From assembly GCA_965262255.1 (NCBI GenBank), contig OZ253505.1:1922001-1986000 (forward strand): a stretch of 64,000 nt of DNA. Reading direction: 5' to 3'. Positions 42,494 through 52,350 of the stretch are shown here, one piece after another; position 1 is the first letter of the stretch; each line of letters starts with the position of its first letter. Below the pieces are notes generated by a model. The model searched no databases and was not told the DNA's origin. It was given only the letters and a program-made list of their open reading frames with translations. A program made the position numbers and the translations under genes. The stretch is from JANQQC01 sp965262255 (GTDB taxonomy: Bacteria > Pseudomonadota > Alphaproteobacteria > Caulobacterales > Hyphomonadaceae).

Positions 42494-43165
42494 CTAATCA
42501 GGCATCAGGCGGTACCCTACTCCGCGTACAGTTAGAATATGAATTGGCCTAGCTGGATCAGGCTCTATTTTCTTTCTCAGCCGAGTAACCTGAACATCAA
42601 TCGATCGATCCAACGCAGCATCAGGGTTCGGAGCCAAGTCCTCCCGTGATACCGCTTCGCCAACTTTTGAGGCTAAGGTCAGCAACAGTTGCGTCTCAGA
42701 CTCGGTTAATCGAATGGTCTGCTTATCGCTTTTAAGAACTGACCTTTCAGGATAGAAAATCAATCCCGACAATGAAATCTCCTTCAAGGGTTCGACTTTC
42801 GTTGTACGGCGCAAAATCGCGTTGAGGCGAAGCGCCAGTTCTTCCGGTTCAAAAGGTTTCGGAAGATAGTCGTCAGCGCCAATTTTTAATCCTTCGATTC
42901 TGTCTTCGGCTAACCCCTTCGCAGTTAATAGTAACACCGGTAACTGACTTGTTGTACGAATGTACGCTAATAGCGAGAAACCGTCTTCGCCGGGCATCAT
43001 GACATCTAAGATGGCGACATCAAAAATAAACATGTCCAGAAGTTTGCGGGCAGATTCGGCTTCAGGAGCTTCGGTCACGCTATACCCCTGTGATGATAAA
43101 TACCGCGTCAAAAGTTCACGAATCCGGTTATCGTCGTCAACCAGCAAAACATGACCGCTGTTCAT
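42494..43165 (-). CDS. petR: OmpR-family response regulator (PetR-like)
   Basis: A 223-residue two-domain regulator. Receiver: LLVDDDNRIRELLTRYL, phospho-acceptor Asp in VAILDVMMPGEDGF, Lys in DDYLPKPFEPEE. C-terminal winged helix: IRLTESETQLLLTLA, RSIDVQVTRLRKKIE, HILTVRGVGYRL. The start at 43165 overlaps the MarR stop (ATGA). The MarR-OmpR pair beside ilvE matches PetP-PetR of Rhodobacter, which control the cytochrome bc1 genes; no histidine kinase is nearby, as in that system. Confidence 0.88.
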   Translation of the reverse strand: MNSGHVLLVDDDNRIRELLTRYLSSQGYSVTEAPEAESARKLLDMFIFDVAILDVMMPGEDGFSLLAYIRTTSQLPVLLLTAKGLAEDRIEGLKIGADDYLPKPFEPEELALRLNAILRRTTKVEPLKEISLSGLIFYPERSVLKSDKQTIRLTESETQLLLTLASKVGEAVSREDLAPNPDAALDRSIDVQVTRLRKKIEPDPARPIHILTVRGVGYRLMPD

Positions 43166-43638
43166 CTTTGAAACGCCTCCAAAGCGGTCATCGTCCCCGC
43201 TACTTTGTCCGGGCCAACCTTGCGCCAAGCCCTTCTTATCGCGTCGCGCATACTTTTTGCTGCCGGCGCAATAATGGCTTCTCCCGCAGAGGAAAGGCTA
43301 AGTAAGCGCTCTCTGCCGTCTTTGTCACTGGAAGTCTTGGAAATCAATCCACCTCCTTCAAGTTTCGCGATAAGACGAGCAAAAGTTGGCACAGTAATTC
43401 CAAGTACTTCGCGAGCCTTGGAAACACCGATTTTCGGCGTTGATCGTAGGAGTAACAATAGGGCAAACGAATTCCGGTCTAGACCGCTCTTCGTTTGTGC
43501 TAAAATGGAGCTCTCTGAAAGGACAAAGCTCGTATTCAGCAAAAGGTTTAATGCACGGTCGAGTTCCTCGTCACGCAAAAACAGGCGCGGGTCTGCAATT
43601 CGTGCGTTTGATGCCAAGCTATTGTCTTGAATAATCAT
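43162..43638 (-). CDS. petP: MarR-family regulator (PetP-like)
   Basis: A 158-residue MarR winged helix: LALLLLLRSTPKIGVSKAREVLGI-type first helices (SALL positions ~50-75), TVPTFARLIAKLEGGGLISKTSSDKDGRERLLSLSS split as recognition helix and wing, then the dimer helix. First gene of a coupled pair with the OmpR-type regulator; divergent from ilvE with a 61-bp shared promoter region. In Rhodobacter PetP and PetR act together. Confidence 0.85.
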   Translation of the reverse strand: MIIQDNSLASNARIADPRLFLRDEELDRALNLLLNTSFVLSESSILAQTKSGLDRNSFALLLLLRSTPKIGVSKAREVLGITVPTFARLIAKLEGGGLISKTSSDKDGRERLLSLSSAGEAIIAPAAKSMRDAIRRAWRKVGPDKVAGTMTALEAFQR

Positions 43639-43699
43639 ATCTATAGAATAGTATAGTAACGAATTTTAAACCGGGGGACAGAGAAGGAAAAATTCAAAT

Positions 43700-44587
43700 A
43701 TGGGTTTAATACCATTTGATGACCGAGACGGTCTAATCTGGATGGATGGTGAGTTCATCAACTGGCGAGATGCCAATGTACATATCCTAACACATGGGTT
43801 GCATTACGCATCGTCTGTGTTTGAAGGCGAACGAGCTTATGGCGGCAAGATCTTCCGTTCGTTAGAACATTCGGAACGTTTGCATAAGTCCGCGGAGATA
43901 CTGGGATTTGATATTCCGTTTTCGGTCGAACAGGTAGAACGCGCTAAAGAGGAAACTTTAGCCCGCTCTGGGCTAGAAAATGCTTATATCAGACCTGTCG
44001 CCTGGCGCGGTTCAGAAATGATGGGCGTATCAGCGCAACATAATACGATCCATCTGGCCATAGCCGTTTGGAACTGGGGAGATTACTTTGAGGATAAGAT
44101 GAAAGGGATACGCTTAACACACGCCAAGTGGAAGCGGCCTAGTCCTGAAACAGCTCCTTCGGACGCGAAAGCAGCTGGCCTATATATGATTTGCACCCTT
44201 TCTAAACATGATGCGGAGAAAGATGGTTATGCCGATGCTCTTATGCTGGATTGGCGCGGTAGAATTGCGGAAGCTACGGGAGCAAACATTTTCTTTGTAA
44301 AGGACGGTGTACTGCACACCCCAACTCCCGACTGCTTCTTAGATGGTATTACTCGGAGAACGGCAATTGCGTTGGCAAAAGCTAGACAAATTCAAGTCAT
44401 CGAACGCATAATTTTGCCTGAAGAATTAAATACGTTTTCGGAATGTTTTATTACGGGGACAGCTGCAGAGATAACGCCAGTGGCGGAAATTGGTAAGCAA
44501 GTTTACAAACCTGGTAGTATAACTGAAAGTCTTGTGAACGATTATGACGAGGTCATAAATGGCCGGAAGGAACTCCCGAGATTCTGA
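43700..44587 (+). CDS. ilvE: Branched-chain amino acid aminotransferase
   Basis: A 295-residue class IV PLP aminotransferase for the last step of Ile, Leu and Val synthesis. Seen: VHILTHGLHYASSVFEGERAY, YIRPVAWRGSEMMGV, the PLP lysine in PSDAKAAGLYM, EATGANIFFV, FLDGITRRTAIALA and FITGTAAEITPV. AGAAGGAA lies about 10 bases before the ATG. Followed by a 10-bp inverted repeat (arms 44621-44630 and 44690-44699) with a 59-base loop, probably not a true terminator. Confidence 0.96.
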   Translation: MGLIPFDDRDGLIWMDGEFINWRDANVHILTHGLHYASSVFEGERAYGGKIFRSLEHSERLHKSAEILGFDIPFSVEQVERAKEETLARSGLENAYIRPVAWRGSEMMGVSAQHNTIHLAIAVWNWGDYFEDKMKGIRLTHAKWKRPSPETAPSDAKAAGLYMICTLSKHDAEKDGYADALMLDWRGRIAEATGANIFFVKDGVLHTPTPDCFLDGITRRTAIALAKARQIQVIERIILPEELNTFSECFITGTAAEITPVAEIGKQVYKPGSITESLVNDYDEVINGRKELPRF

Positions 44588-44757
44588 CGTAGGTCACACT
44601 AGGGTATAGGAGATAACAATAGTCATCTCAGCGTAAAAGTATCCCCTTACTTGCTGATGTTTCTAGAGAGTTAGATTTTCTTATTCGATTGAGATGACTT
44701 TCAATTGAGTTTCTACGGAATCCGTCTTCAAATAAAGCTCTAAAGACAATCCCACGT

Positions 44758-46071
44758 TTACGAAGCATTTTTCCGGCTTGTCAACCAATAAAGCCCGACA
44801 CCAATCATTATCAATAGGAATCCCAATAAACTCTGTATGGGTTCAAACATTATCACATACCAAAGTATCCAGGCCGTCAGAGCTAGATAGATGATCGGAG
44901 GAATCGGAAATAATGAAACTCGATAGGGTCTAGTACTGTCGGGAAATCGCCAACGCGCCACGAAAAGGCCAAGTACCGTGACGAAACTTACGATAGACAT
45001 TGTAAATCCAGCAAAGATTAAGACGGTCTCAAACTGACCTGTCAATACGAATATGCACGCCAAGCCAGTCTGAAACAATATAGCTCTCCTAGGAATTCCG
45101 TCCGAGTTTGTAACTGCAAAGGCGGAAAACTGCTTAATATCGACCCCGATAACTTGAAGGACTCTTGGTCCGGCGACCGTCATTGCGCTTACGGTTGAAA
45201 TCAAAAGTATTGCCAAAATTAGTCCAGCAAGTTTGGCTCCCGTGTCACCGAAAACAGATTTGGCGGCAATGAACCCTACTTCTAGCTCGCCGCGCAAGGC
45301 GTCCATAGGTGCGACAAACAGAAAAGTTGCATTCAGAGCGACATAAAGGACCGTTACAATAATTGTGCCTGACGCAAGAACGATTGGCAACTTTGTTTGG
45401 GGGTCTTTAATCTCGCCCAAGAAGTACGTTCCACCATTCCAGCCCGTATACGCGTAAATCACGTAAATTAGAGAAACAGCGAAGGCGGCAGAAATTATCT
45501 CTGTACCATCGCCGGATTGAGGCAAGAAACTGATAGGTTGTGGCGACTGGATAGCGAACAAGCCGGCGCAACAAAAGGCTACAATGACAAGCACCTTAAA
45601 AATCGTGAATAAAACTTGTGTACTTCCGCTTGTCGACCGAGACCCTGCATGAATAATCCCCAACGATAGGATTAAACCAAGAGCAAGAATCTTGTCTAAC
45701 CATTCCGGTGCATCCTCACCTAATGTCGCCCTAAAGTATGCTCCGAATGTCATGGCAGCTAGGGCCACCGGAGCAGAGAAGCCAATGGTAATTGAGACCC
45801 AACCCCCGGCAAAGCCGATAGACGGATGATAAATTTTTGAGAGGAAAGAATATTCGCCGCCCGATCGCGGGAATGTCGAGCCTAGTTCGGCATACGAGAG
45901 TGCCCCGCATAAAGCAATGATCCCCCCAACGACCCATAGCATAATCAAAGGGAACGGCGCGGATGTATGTTGCAACTGAAATCCGAGACTGGTGAACACC
46001 CCGGTTCCGATCATGTTGGCGACAATCACGCAAAGCGCGGCAAATCCGCTGAAATGAAGTTTGCTACTCAT
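44758..46071 (-). CDS. APC-family amino acid permease
   Basis: A 437-residue transporter with about 12 membrane helices. APC signature at the N-terminus: ANMIGTGVFTSLGF, then LSYAELGSTFPRSGGEYSFL and YAYTGWNGGTYFLGEIKDP. Substrate not readable from sequence; LAT-like and cationic amino acid permeases share these motifs. The start overlaps the stop of the upstream acetyltransferase by 4 bases. Confidence 0.9.
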   Translation of the reverse strand: MSSKLHFSGFAALCVIVANMIGTGVFTSLGFQLQHTSAPFPLIMLWVVGGIIALCGALSYAELGSTFPRSGGEYSFLSKIYHPSIGFAGGWVSITIGFSAPVALAAMTFGAYFRATLGEDAPEWLDKILALGLILSLGIIHAGSRSTSGSTQVLFTIFKVLVIVAFCCAGLFAIQSPQPISFLPQSGDGTEIISAAFAVSLIYVIYAYTGWNGGTYFLGEIKDPQTKLPIVLASGTIIVTVLYVALNATFLFVAPMDALRGELEVGFIAAKSVFGDTGAKLAGLILAILLISTVSAMTVAGPRVLQVIGVDIKQFSAFAVTNSDGIPRRAILFQTGLACIFVLTGQFETVLIFAGFTMSIVSFVTVLGLFVARWRFPDSTRPYRVSLFPIPPIIYLALTAWILWYVIMFEPIQSLLGFLLIMIGVGLYWLTSRKNAS

Positions 46072-46601
46072 AAATCATCCAGTTTCTTTTCCATACGAAT
46101 CAAGGGAATTTCTGCACCATTACTTGCCGTTGATGAAAAATACTCAATCGGTAGGTAACCCCGCGCTCTGTATAGCGGTTCCCCCGATAATGTGGCAGCC
46201 AACTCAACTTTTGAGAATTTCTCTGTCTTTGCTGCTTCCTCAGATTCCGTCAAAATTATACTTCCAATTCCACGGCGTGTGTAGTCCGGGTGCGTGTACA
46301 TGGCTCGAACTCTAGCAGACTCGCTACTGGCATCCAGTAATCGGGGTTCTCGCCCATCTGTATGATCTCCGCCAAAAAGGGTTGCTCTACGGCTCCATCC
46401 ACCGCACCCAACGATTTTTTTGTCAAGTTCCACGACGAAGTAGGTTTTATCTTTCACAAGCTGCGTATCGAGTCCCATAATATCAAATGAACCAACAACA
46501 CCCTTAGGAGGAAGGTAGGGTTTGAGAAGAATAGTGATGGACATGGTCATCAAGTCCATCATTGCAGATAAATCATCCTGAGTGGCGAGTCGAATGTTCA
46601 T
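46068..46601 (-). CDS. GNAT family N-acetyltransferase
   Basis: A 177-residue GNAT. N-terminal MNIRLATQDDLSAMMDLM, acetyl-CoA motif VRAMYTHPDYTRRGIGSIIL, and ending LYRARGYLPIEYF. Substrate unknown. Middle gene of a three-gene operon, with 4-base overlaps on both sides, between another GNAT and an amino acid permease, which points to an amino acid or amine as substrate. Confidence 0.88.
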   Translation of the reverse strand: MNIRLATQDDLSAMMDLMTMSITILLKPYLPPKGVVGSFDIMGLDTQLVKDKTYFVVELDKKIVGCGGWSRRATLFGGDHTDGREPRLLDASSESARVRAMYTHPDYTRRGIGSIILTESEEAAKTEKFSKVELAATLSGEPLYRARGYLPIEYFSSTASNGAEIPLIRMEKKLDDL

Positions 46602-47131
46602 TGAGTTTTGGGTTGCAATTTACAGTATAGAAATTCTCTATCTCGATCCGTTCCTACTTGAAAGTAAAACTCACCGACGTGAGAAAAGCCGTTTCGTTTA
46701 TAAAACCTCTGGGCCCCGAAATTTTCCGAATACACGCTAAGGTAGATTGCCTCGGCGTTTTGAATATTTGGCAAACCTAGAACAATATCAAGCAGTTTCT
46801 GACCGATCCCTTTTCCGTGATGAAGCGATGAAATGTAAAGTCGTTTCAGCTCCTTCGAATTTTGAGGAGGGTTGACTGCTGGTAGGGTCAGAGCAGAGGC
46901 GAGGGTGTACCCAATTATGTCCCCCTCGGGCATTTGCGCGACCCAAAGATCATTAGACGGTTCGGAATGAACGTTTCGGTAAAATTTTTCTGAATGATTA
47001 TCTGACAAAAAACTAGCGAGGTTCTCCGGTTTATACAGATGTCCAAATTTTTCAGAGAATGTCGTCCGACTCAAAGCAGTGAGAGAGTCGATATCTGACA
47101 ATTCAAATGGTCGATACACGAGTTTACTCAT
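46598..47131 (-). CDS. GNAT family N-acetyltransferase
   Basis: A 177-residue GNAT unlike its neighbour in detail: YRPFELSDIDSLTALSRTTF, acetyl-CoA site KRLYISSLHHGKGIGQKLLD, and YLSVYSENFGAQRFYKRNGF, the last two with good family fit. First gene of the coupled acetyltransferase-acetyltransferase-permease operon. Substrate unknown. Confidence 0.88.
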   Translation of the reverse strand: MSKLVYRPFELSDIDSLTALSRTTFSEKFGHLYKPENLASFLSDNHSEKFYRNVHSEPSNDLWVAQMPEGDIIGYTLASALTLPAVNPPQNSKELKRLYISSLHHGKGIGQKLLDIVLGLPNIQNAEAIYLSVYSENFGAQRFYKRNGFSHVGEFYFQVGTDRDREFLYCKLQPKTQ

Positions 47132-47223
47132 AGGTCTAAAGCCTAGTCTAACTGAACAAATGAAAACGGCTATTTTATTGCCAATATTTGAGAAGGTTAA
47201 GAGATTTCTTGCAGAAATTTCTT

Positions 47224-47252
47224 TTTACAAATTCGGCATTATAGTGTATAAA
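47224..47252 (+). promoter_or_regulatory. Promoter of the TonB-dependent receptor gene
   Basis: TTTACA at 47224-47229, 17-base spacer, TATAAA at 47247-47252. The start codon follows 50 bp later. No Fur-like palindrome was evident. Confidence 0.6.
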
Positions 47253-47302
47253 TAGCGCTCAAAACCACTTGAGAAAATCCTCAAGTCTAGGGAGTCTTCC
47301 AA

Positions 47303-50227
47303 ATGAAAAAAACTTGGATTGCAGGTGTTGCTGCGGCGCAAGTCGTAGCACATGCTTCTACTATTGCAATTGCAACCGCTCAGTTCGATGAGGTGGTTGA
47401 AGAAGAGCGTATTGAGGATGTAATCATTGTTACAGGAACGAGACGAGAATCTCGTTCTGCTATAGATAGTCCTGCTCCAATCGATGTTATATCGTCGGAT
47501 GAACTAACCAACCAGGCTGATAATGATATTCAGAATATTCTTCGTACGTCTATCCCCTCGTACAATGTTAACACTCAACCTATTTCAGATGCCGCGACCT
47601 TAGTTAGGCCAGCAAATTTGCGAGGATTATCGCCTGACAACACGCTTATTCTGCTCAATAATAAACGTCTTCATCGTGCTGCCGTTATCACGTTTCTTGG
47701 AGGCGGCATTGCGGACGGTTCGCAGGGGCCAGATGTTTCTACAATTCCTGCTATTGCACTAAAACAAGTAGAAGTGTTGCGCGATGGAGCCTCTTCGCAG
47801 TATGGTTCAGACGCTATTGCAGGAGTGATTAACTTCATTCTTCGGGATGATACAGAAGGTGGTCAGTTAGAAGTTAAGCACGGACAGACGTATCACGGTG
47901 ATGGCGAGAATGTACAGTTTGCTGCAAATCTTGGATTACGAGTTGGTCAAGATGGCTTTATGAACCTTTCGGCAGAGTACCAAGATACCGCAGCGACCTC
48001 TCGTTCGACTCAGCGTACAGATGCAAAGAATCTGATTGCCGCAGGAAATAAAGATGTCGCTAATCCAGCTCAGATATGGGGACAACCAGAAGTTCGCGGT
48101 GATTTCAAGATGGTTCTTAATGCTGGGGTAGCTTTAGGCGGTGGTCACGAACTTTATGGGTTTGGAAATTTTGCCGAACGAGAAACGGAAGGTGGATTCT
48201 TTTTTCGAAATCCGACTAATCGAGGGGGTGTTTTCGCTGGGCCAAAGTTAAAAATTCATAAATCAACTTTCGAAAATAGCGGAACTATAAGAGAGTATGT
48301 CCCCAATTCCGATGACGTAGAAGCAGAATTCTTTGAGGTAAGTACAATTCGTGTTGGTGATATGGGGCATGTGGAAAGGGCAAAAAAGATAGAAGAAAAT
48401 CGTGTAGCAGAGAGAGCACGTCGCGCAAATCTAGGACCCGATGACCCGGCCCCGACGCAAACGGTGGAACAACAGTTTCCATTTAGTAAAGTTTGCCCAG
48501 CGGGAATTCCTCTGGTAGCCGCTCGAGATCAAACTGCAAAACTCCTTCCTCATGCTGCAACCTTAGCAGAGGTTCAATCAGACCCTAACTGTTGGTCTTT
48601 CGTTGAGATGTTCCCAGGAGGATTTACTCCCTCGTTCGGAGGAGCATTGGAAGACCTGTCTATGTCATTCGGGTTACGCGGAGAATTTGATGTAGGAACA
48701 GGTCTGTCTTATGATTTCAGCTATGGTTTTGGTGAGAATACTGCGAACTTTTTTATTAAAAACACAGTAAACGCATCTCTCGGCTCGCGTACACCTAATG
48801 TGTTCAGACCAGGTGGATATGTTCAGACAGAAAATATGTTGAATGTTGATTTTAGCTATGGAGTGCCCATTGAAGGTTTTGCCTCCGATCTCAACATAGG
48901 TTTTGGATATGAGAACAGGAAAGAGGAGTTCGAAATTATTCAAGGCGATGCTGCCTCTTGGGCTAGGGGACCTCTTACTACGCCGTCGGCGATATTTCCG
49001 GTTGGCCAAGGATTCTCTTCTTCCTCCAACGGTTTTGGTGGTTTTACGGCTAAATCTGCAGGCAAAAGCGAGCAAACGAACGATTCTTATTATGTCGATA
49101 TGGAAACCGATTTCGTTGAGAATTTTACTGTTCAGGCAGCCGTCAGACAGGAAAGTTACACCAACTATGGGAAGACCACCAATTATAAGATTGGTGGACT
49201 TTGGCGAGCAAGTGATAACGTTCGAATACGAAGCACATTCTCGACGGGTTTTCACGCACCGACGACTGGGCAAGCTAATGTCGTAAACGTTACGACTCAG
49301 TTCACGGCCGGTGTTCTTGCGGATTCAGGGACATTTCCATTAAATTCTGCTGCGGGCCAATTGGTTGCCGATTACTTGGTGCGTCCCCGGACGGATTCAG
49401 AAGGCAGACCTATAGCACCACCTCCCCGACCGACATTGAATCCTGAGGAATCGCAAAATTTTACGATTGGAGCAGGATTTGAATTTGAAGGCTTTACCTT
49501 TTCTGTAGATGTTTTTCACATTATTTTGGATGATCGTATTGCCCGTTCGTCTGATCAAGCTTTTGAACCGGCATTAAGGTGGTTAGCGGCAAGTAGACAG
49601 GTTAGCCATCTCTTGAATAAAGACATGCGTACAACCGAGATTCTTAATGTGCTTAATGATCAAGGGATTGTATCAATTGAAGATTTTGCGGGTTCTGAAG
49701 ATTTAACTGCTTTTGCGTTCTTTGAGAATGCCTTTGACACCACTACTCAAGGAGTCGATTTTGTTTTGAATGGCCCTCTTGATTTTGGTGGTACCGGATA
49801 TACTACCTTGGCAGTAGCAATGAACTATACACGCAACAAAGTCGAGCGACATAGCAATACGATTGTGCCGCACCGGGTCCGACAGCTAGAAGAAAATCTT
49901 CCTAGATGGCGTGGTAACATGACAATCAATCATCGTGATGATACATGGCGTGGACTGCTTAGAATAAACTATTTTGGTAGCTTTTACGAGGCGCACCTTG
50001 ACTCTGCTGGATATCCTATAGAAGCGGGTAGCGAAATAACCTTTGATGGAGAGTATGCCTTTATTGTAAGAGAGGGAACGGAGCTTGTGTTTGGAGGTCG
50101 CAATATTTTCGACAGTTACCCCGATGATAATCCGTGGGCTACGATCGCGGGTTCAAGATATCCTGCAACCGCACCTAATGGATATAGTGGTGGCCAATGG
50201 TACATTAAGGCTCGATACGCTTGGTAA
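47303..50227 (+). CDS. TonB-dependent outer-membrane receptor
   Basis: A 974-residue receptor. Signal peptide (MKKTWIAGVAAAQVVAHAST), TonB box DVIIVTGTR near residue 40, plug domain (SAIDSPAPIDVISSDEL, NLRGLSPDNTLILLNNKR, VEVLRDGASSQYGSDAIAGVINF), then a ~800-residue barrel ending in the aromatic strand WYIKARYAW. Such receptors import siderophores, cobalamin, sugars or peptides with energy from TonB; the substrate cannot be told. The proline-rich insert near GRPIAPPPRP is probably an extracellular loop. Confidence 0.95.
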   Translation: MKKTWIAGVAAAQVVAHASTIAIATAQFDEVVEEERIEDVIIVTGTRRESRSAIDSPAPIDVISSDELTNQADNDIQNILRTSIPSYNVNTQPISDAATLVRPANLRGLSPDNTLILLNNKRLHRAAVITFLGGGIADGSQGPDVSTIPAIALKQVEVLRDGASSQYGSDAIAGVINFILRDDTEGGQLEVKHGQTYHGDGENVQFAANLGLRVGQDGFMNLSAEYQDTAATSRSTQRTDAKNLIAAGNKDVANPAQIWGQPEVRGDFKMVLNAGVALGGGHELYGFGNFAERETEGGFFFRNPTNRGGVFAGPKLKIHKSTFENSGTIREYVPNSDDVEAEFFEVSTIRVGDMGHVERAKKIEENRVAERARRANLGPDDPAPTQTVEQQFPFSKVCPAGIPLVAARDQTAKLLPHAATLAEVQSDPNCWSFVEMFPGGFTPSFGGALEDLSMSFGLRGEFDVGTGLSYDFSYGFGENTANFFIKNTVNASLGSRTPNVFRPGGYVQTENMLNVDFSYGVPIEGFASDLNIGFGYENRKEEFEIIQGDAASWARGPLTTPSAIFPVGQGFSSSSNGFGGFTAKSAGKSEQTNDSYYVDMETDFVENFTVQAAVRQESYTNYGKTTNYKIGGLWRASDNVRIRSTFSTGFHAPTTGQANVVNVTTQFTAGVLADSGTFPLNSAAGQLVADYLVRPRTDSEGRPIAPPPRPTLNPEESQNFTIGAGFEFEGFTFSVDVFHIILDDRIARSSDQAFEPALRWLAASRQVSHLLNKDMRTTEILNVLNDQGIVSIEDFAGSEDLTAFAFFENAFDTTTQGVDFVLNGPLDFGGTGYTTLAVAMNYTRNKVERHSNTIVPHRVRQLEENLPRWRGNMTINHRDDTWRGLLRINYFGSFYEAHLDSAGYPIEAGSEITFDGEYAFIVREGTELVFGGRNIFDSYPDDNPWATIAGSRYPATAPNGYSGGQWYIKARYAW

Positions 50228-50345
50228 CTCTTCTGACAGTTAGTAATACGAGAGTTTAGATGACGGCTTGAAATTATCTTGCCGTCCGAAAAGGATTTCT
50301 GCAAAAAACAACTGTTTGACGGAATAATTAGGGTTTGTTGGTGCG

Positions 50346-51320
50346 ATGGAACTGACATTAGCAGACTTACCTGAAGTTCGAGGTAGACTTTCCTTTAAAC
50401 AGCCATTAGCGCCCTACACTTGGTTTAGAGTGGGTGGTATAGCGGACGCACTCTATTTGCCAGTCGATAAAGAGGATCTACAAACGTTTCTGCGAAATCT
50501 AGATGCTGATATTCCAGTATCTGTACTCGGTGCTTGTTCAAACGTCATTATTCGGGATGGAGGAGTTGAAGGCGTTGTAATTCGGTTGATAGGTGGTTAT
50601 TGGGGTGAACTTAGATTAGAAGGTGACCGAGAAGTGACGGCACGTTCAGGCACATTAGACGCTAGAATTGCTACTTTCTCGGCAAAACAAGGAATAGAAG
50701 GGCTAGAATTTTTTTCTGGAATTCCTGGCACGATTGGAGCGGCTGTACACACGAACGCAGGTTGTTATGGGCGCGAATTTAGCGATGTCGTGACTGAAAT
50801 TCTTGCCATTAGCCGACTCGGAGAATCAGTTTCTTTTGCTCCAAATACACGCTCGACCAGTAATTGCAAAGTTCAGCTGAAGTACAGAGCATCGGATTTT
50901 CCTAATGATATGATTGTCGTGGAGGTCAAGTTACGTGGGAACGGAGTAAATCATCCGTTGTCGATAGAAAAATCAATCAAAGCATTGAAGGAGCAAAGGG
51001 GAGCATCACAACCAATACGAGAAAAAACCGGAGGTTCTACTTTCGCTAATCTGGAATCGGGACAATCGGCTTGGCAACTGATTGAACAAGCGGGATGCAG
51101 GGGAATGCGAGTAGGAGGAGCAAAGGTGTCAGAAAAACACTGTAATTTTATTACTAATATTGGGGAGGCAACAGCCAAGGATATTGAAGAACTTGGAGTT
51201 CAGGTTCAGCAGAAAGTATTAGAACAAACGGGGGTTTTGCTTCGTTGGGAGGTCAGGCGAATTGGAAGAGATTCGGCAGAGCTACACATTGAACGTCAGA
51301 ATTCTGGAACTTTAGATTAA
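50346..51320 (+). CDS. murB: UDP-N-acetylenolpyruvoylglucosamine reductase
   Basis: A 324-residue FAD enzyme of peptidoglycan precursor synthesis. Seen: TWFRVGGIADALYLP, VLGACSNVIIRDGGVEGVVIR, GLEFFSGIPGTIGAAVHTNAGCYG, KVQLKYRASDF, and GGSTFANLES with the catalytic Ser. It stands apart from any other mur or fts gene, which is unusual because in many alphaproteobacteria murB lies in the division cluster. Confidence 0.94.
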   Translation: MELTLADLPEVRGRLSFKQPLAPYTWFRVGGIADALYLPVDKEDLQTFLRNLDADIPVSVLGACSNVIIRDGGVEGVVIRLIGGYWGELRLEGDREVTARSGTLDARIATFSAKQGIEGLEFFSGIPGTIGAAVHTNAGCYGREFSDVVTEILAISRLGESVSFAPNTRSTSNCKVQLKYRASDFPNDMIVVEVKLRGNGVNHPLSIEKSIKALKEQRGASQPIREKTGGSTFANLESGQSAWQLIEQAGCRGMRVGGAKVSEKHCNFITNIGEATAKDIEELGVQVQQKVLEQTGVLLRWEVRRIGRDSAELHIERQNSGTLD

Positions 51321-51411
51321 GCTTGTGTGAGAAAATTTGAGGATTCACTGACATTCGAAGACGTTTGAGGAACTTGAGTGGTATTTTTCCAATCTTTCTG
51401 GGATACAGGTA

Positions 51412-51888
51412 TCAAAAATGTGCTCCTTGATCATAAGCGATGACTGTTTCTCTAAGTAAGACAACATACTTGTCTAGTTTATTTCGCTTATAAGCCAGTC
51501 TTAATCTTTCGATTGGGCTTGGTGTTTTGCTACCATAGTAAATTTTTGAGTTAAGAAAAACCAGTGCTTCCTCTTTATTGTTGTTAAATAAGCCTTTCAA
51601 AGCTTCTGCTACTAACTCGGCTTCTTCCGAAAGGTTGTCGGAAAAATTGCGATTCTTGAGGCCTTCAATATAAGGACGCACATGAACATCAAAATACTGT
51701 TTGTAGTTTTCCTCTCCCCAATCCTTGGAAACGTCTCCGAATCCTCCTCTAAATCGAACCACATCAATACCGTACTTTTCCGCTATCTCTTTTACGCCGT
51801 CCCCCTGCAATAAGTCGAGATGTCCCGTGAGCTTGAAGTCTTGCTCCTCAGAATCGTGCGAAACCGGTGTATCAAAGGTGAGATTCAT
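51412..51888 (-). CDS. Hypothetical protein, unknown family
   Basis: A 158-residue protein not recognised. N-terminal HLDLLQGDGVKEIAEKYGIDVV looks like a short helix-turn segment, followed by an aromatic stretch (YKQYFDVHVRPYIEGL) and a charged helical C-terminus. GGAAAG lies 7 bases before the ATG. Single gene, convergent with murB. Confidence 0.6.
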   Translation of the reverse strand: MNLTFDTPVSHDSEEQDFKLTGHLDLLQGDGVKEIAEKYGIDVVRFRGGFGDVSKDWGEENYKQYFDVHVRPYIEGLKNRNFSDNLSEEAELVAEALKGLFNNNKEEALVFLNSKIYYGSKTPSPIERLRLAYKRNKLDKYVVLLRETVIAYDQGAHF

Positions 51889-52350
51889 TGTGTTCTTTCC
51901 GATAAGCGAAACGTTATCGCGCCGAAAAAATTGTTGCCTAGTAGACCAAACGTAGAAGACCCCATCAAAGAAATCCCATAGTAACTTAAATCGATTTCGT
52001 TCTGATTTTAAGAGACATTTTCAAACGATTATAACTGTTGTCTGTATCCCATAGAATGCTCCATTCTAGAAATTTTTACAAGATACTAGGTTTTCGTTAT
52101 TGACTTTTTGGAAGTGCGACGAAATGTTTGGAGATAGAGGCTTTATGGGGACTAGAAACAGCACGTTTCACGTCTATAGAGTTTGCTACCTTGTCTACGT
52201 CGTTTATTAGGAGTTGCGAAGCACAGAAGTTGTCCGGGAAAGCTTACAGTTATTGAAATTTACTCGAGATATGAAGATTTTCCGAGCTAACCTCCACTAT
52301 CAATTCAATAACGATGTGATTTCGTAACAGTCTCAATGTTGAGAAAAAAA
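51889..52350. other. 462-bp gap with no recognisable gene
   Basis: Between two minus-strand genes. AT-rich with stops in all frames, no tRNA-like structure and no clear remnant of a neighbour. It must hold the promoter of the hypothetical gene at its left edge and the 3' end of the ybgC transcript. Confidence 0.6.

Noticed and set aside
44621..44699. 10-bp inverted repeat AGTCATCTCA / TGAGATGACT as an ilvE terminator
   Set aside because: The loop would be 59 bases and no T run follows; left as a note in the ilvE entry.
48674..49273. 200-codon open frame opposite the TonB receptor gene
   Set aside because: Antisense shadow; no domain pattern and the receptor frame is continuous across it.
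50262..50286. GACGGC / GCCGTC stem as a terminator after the TonB receptor
   Set aside because: Stem is only 6 bp with a 13-base loop and is followed by CGAAAAGG rather than a T tract.
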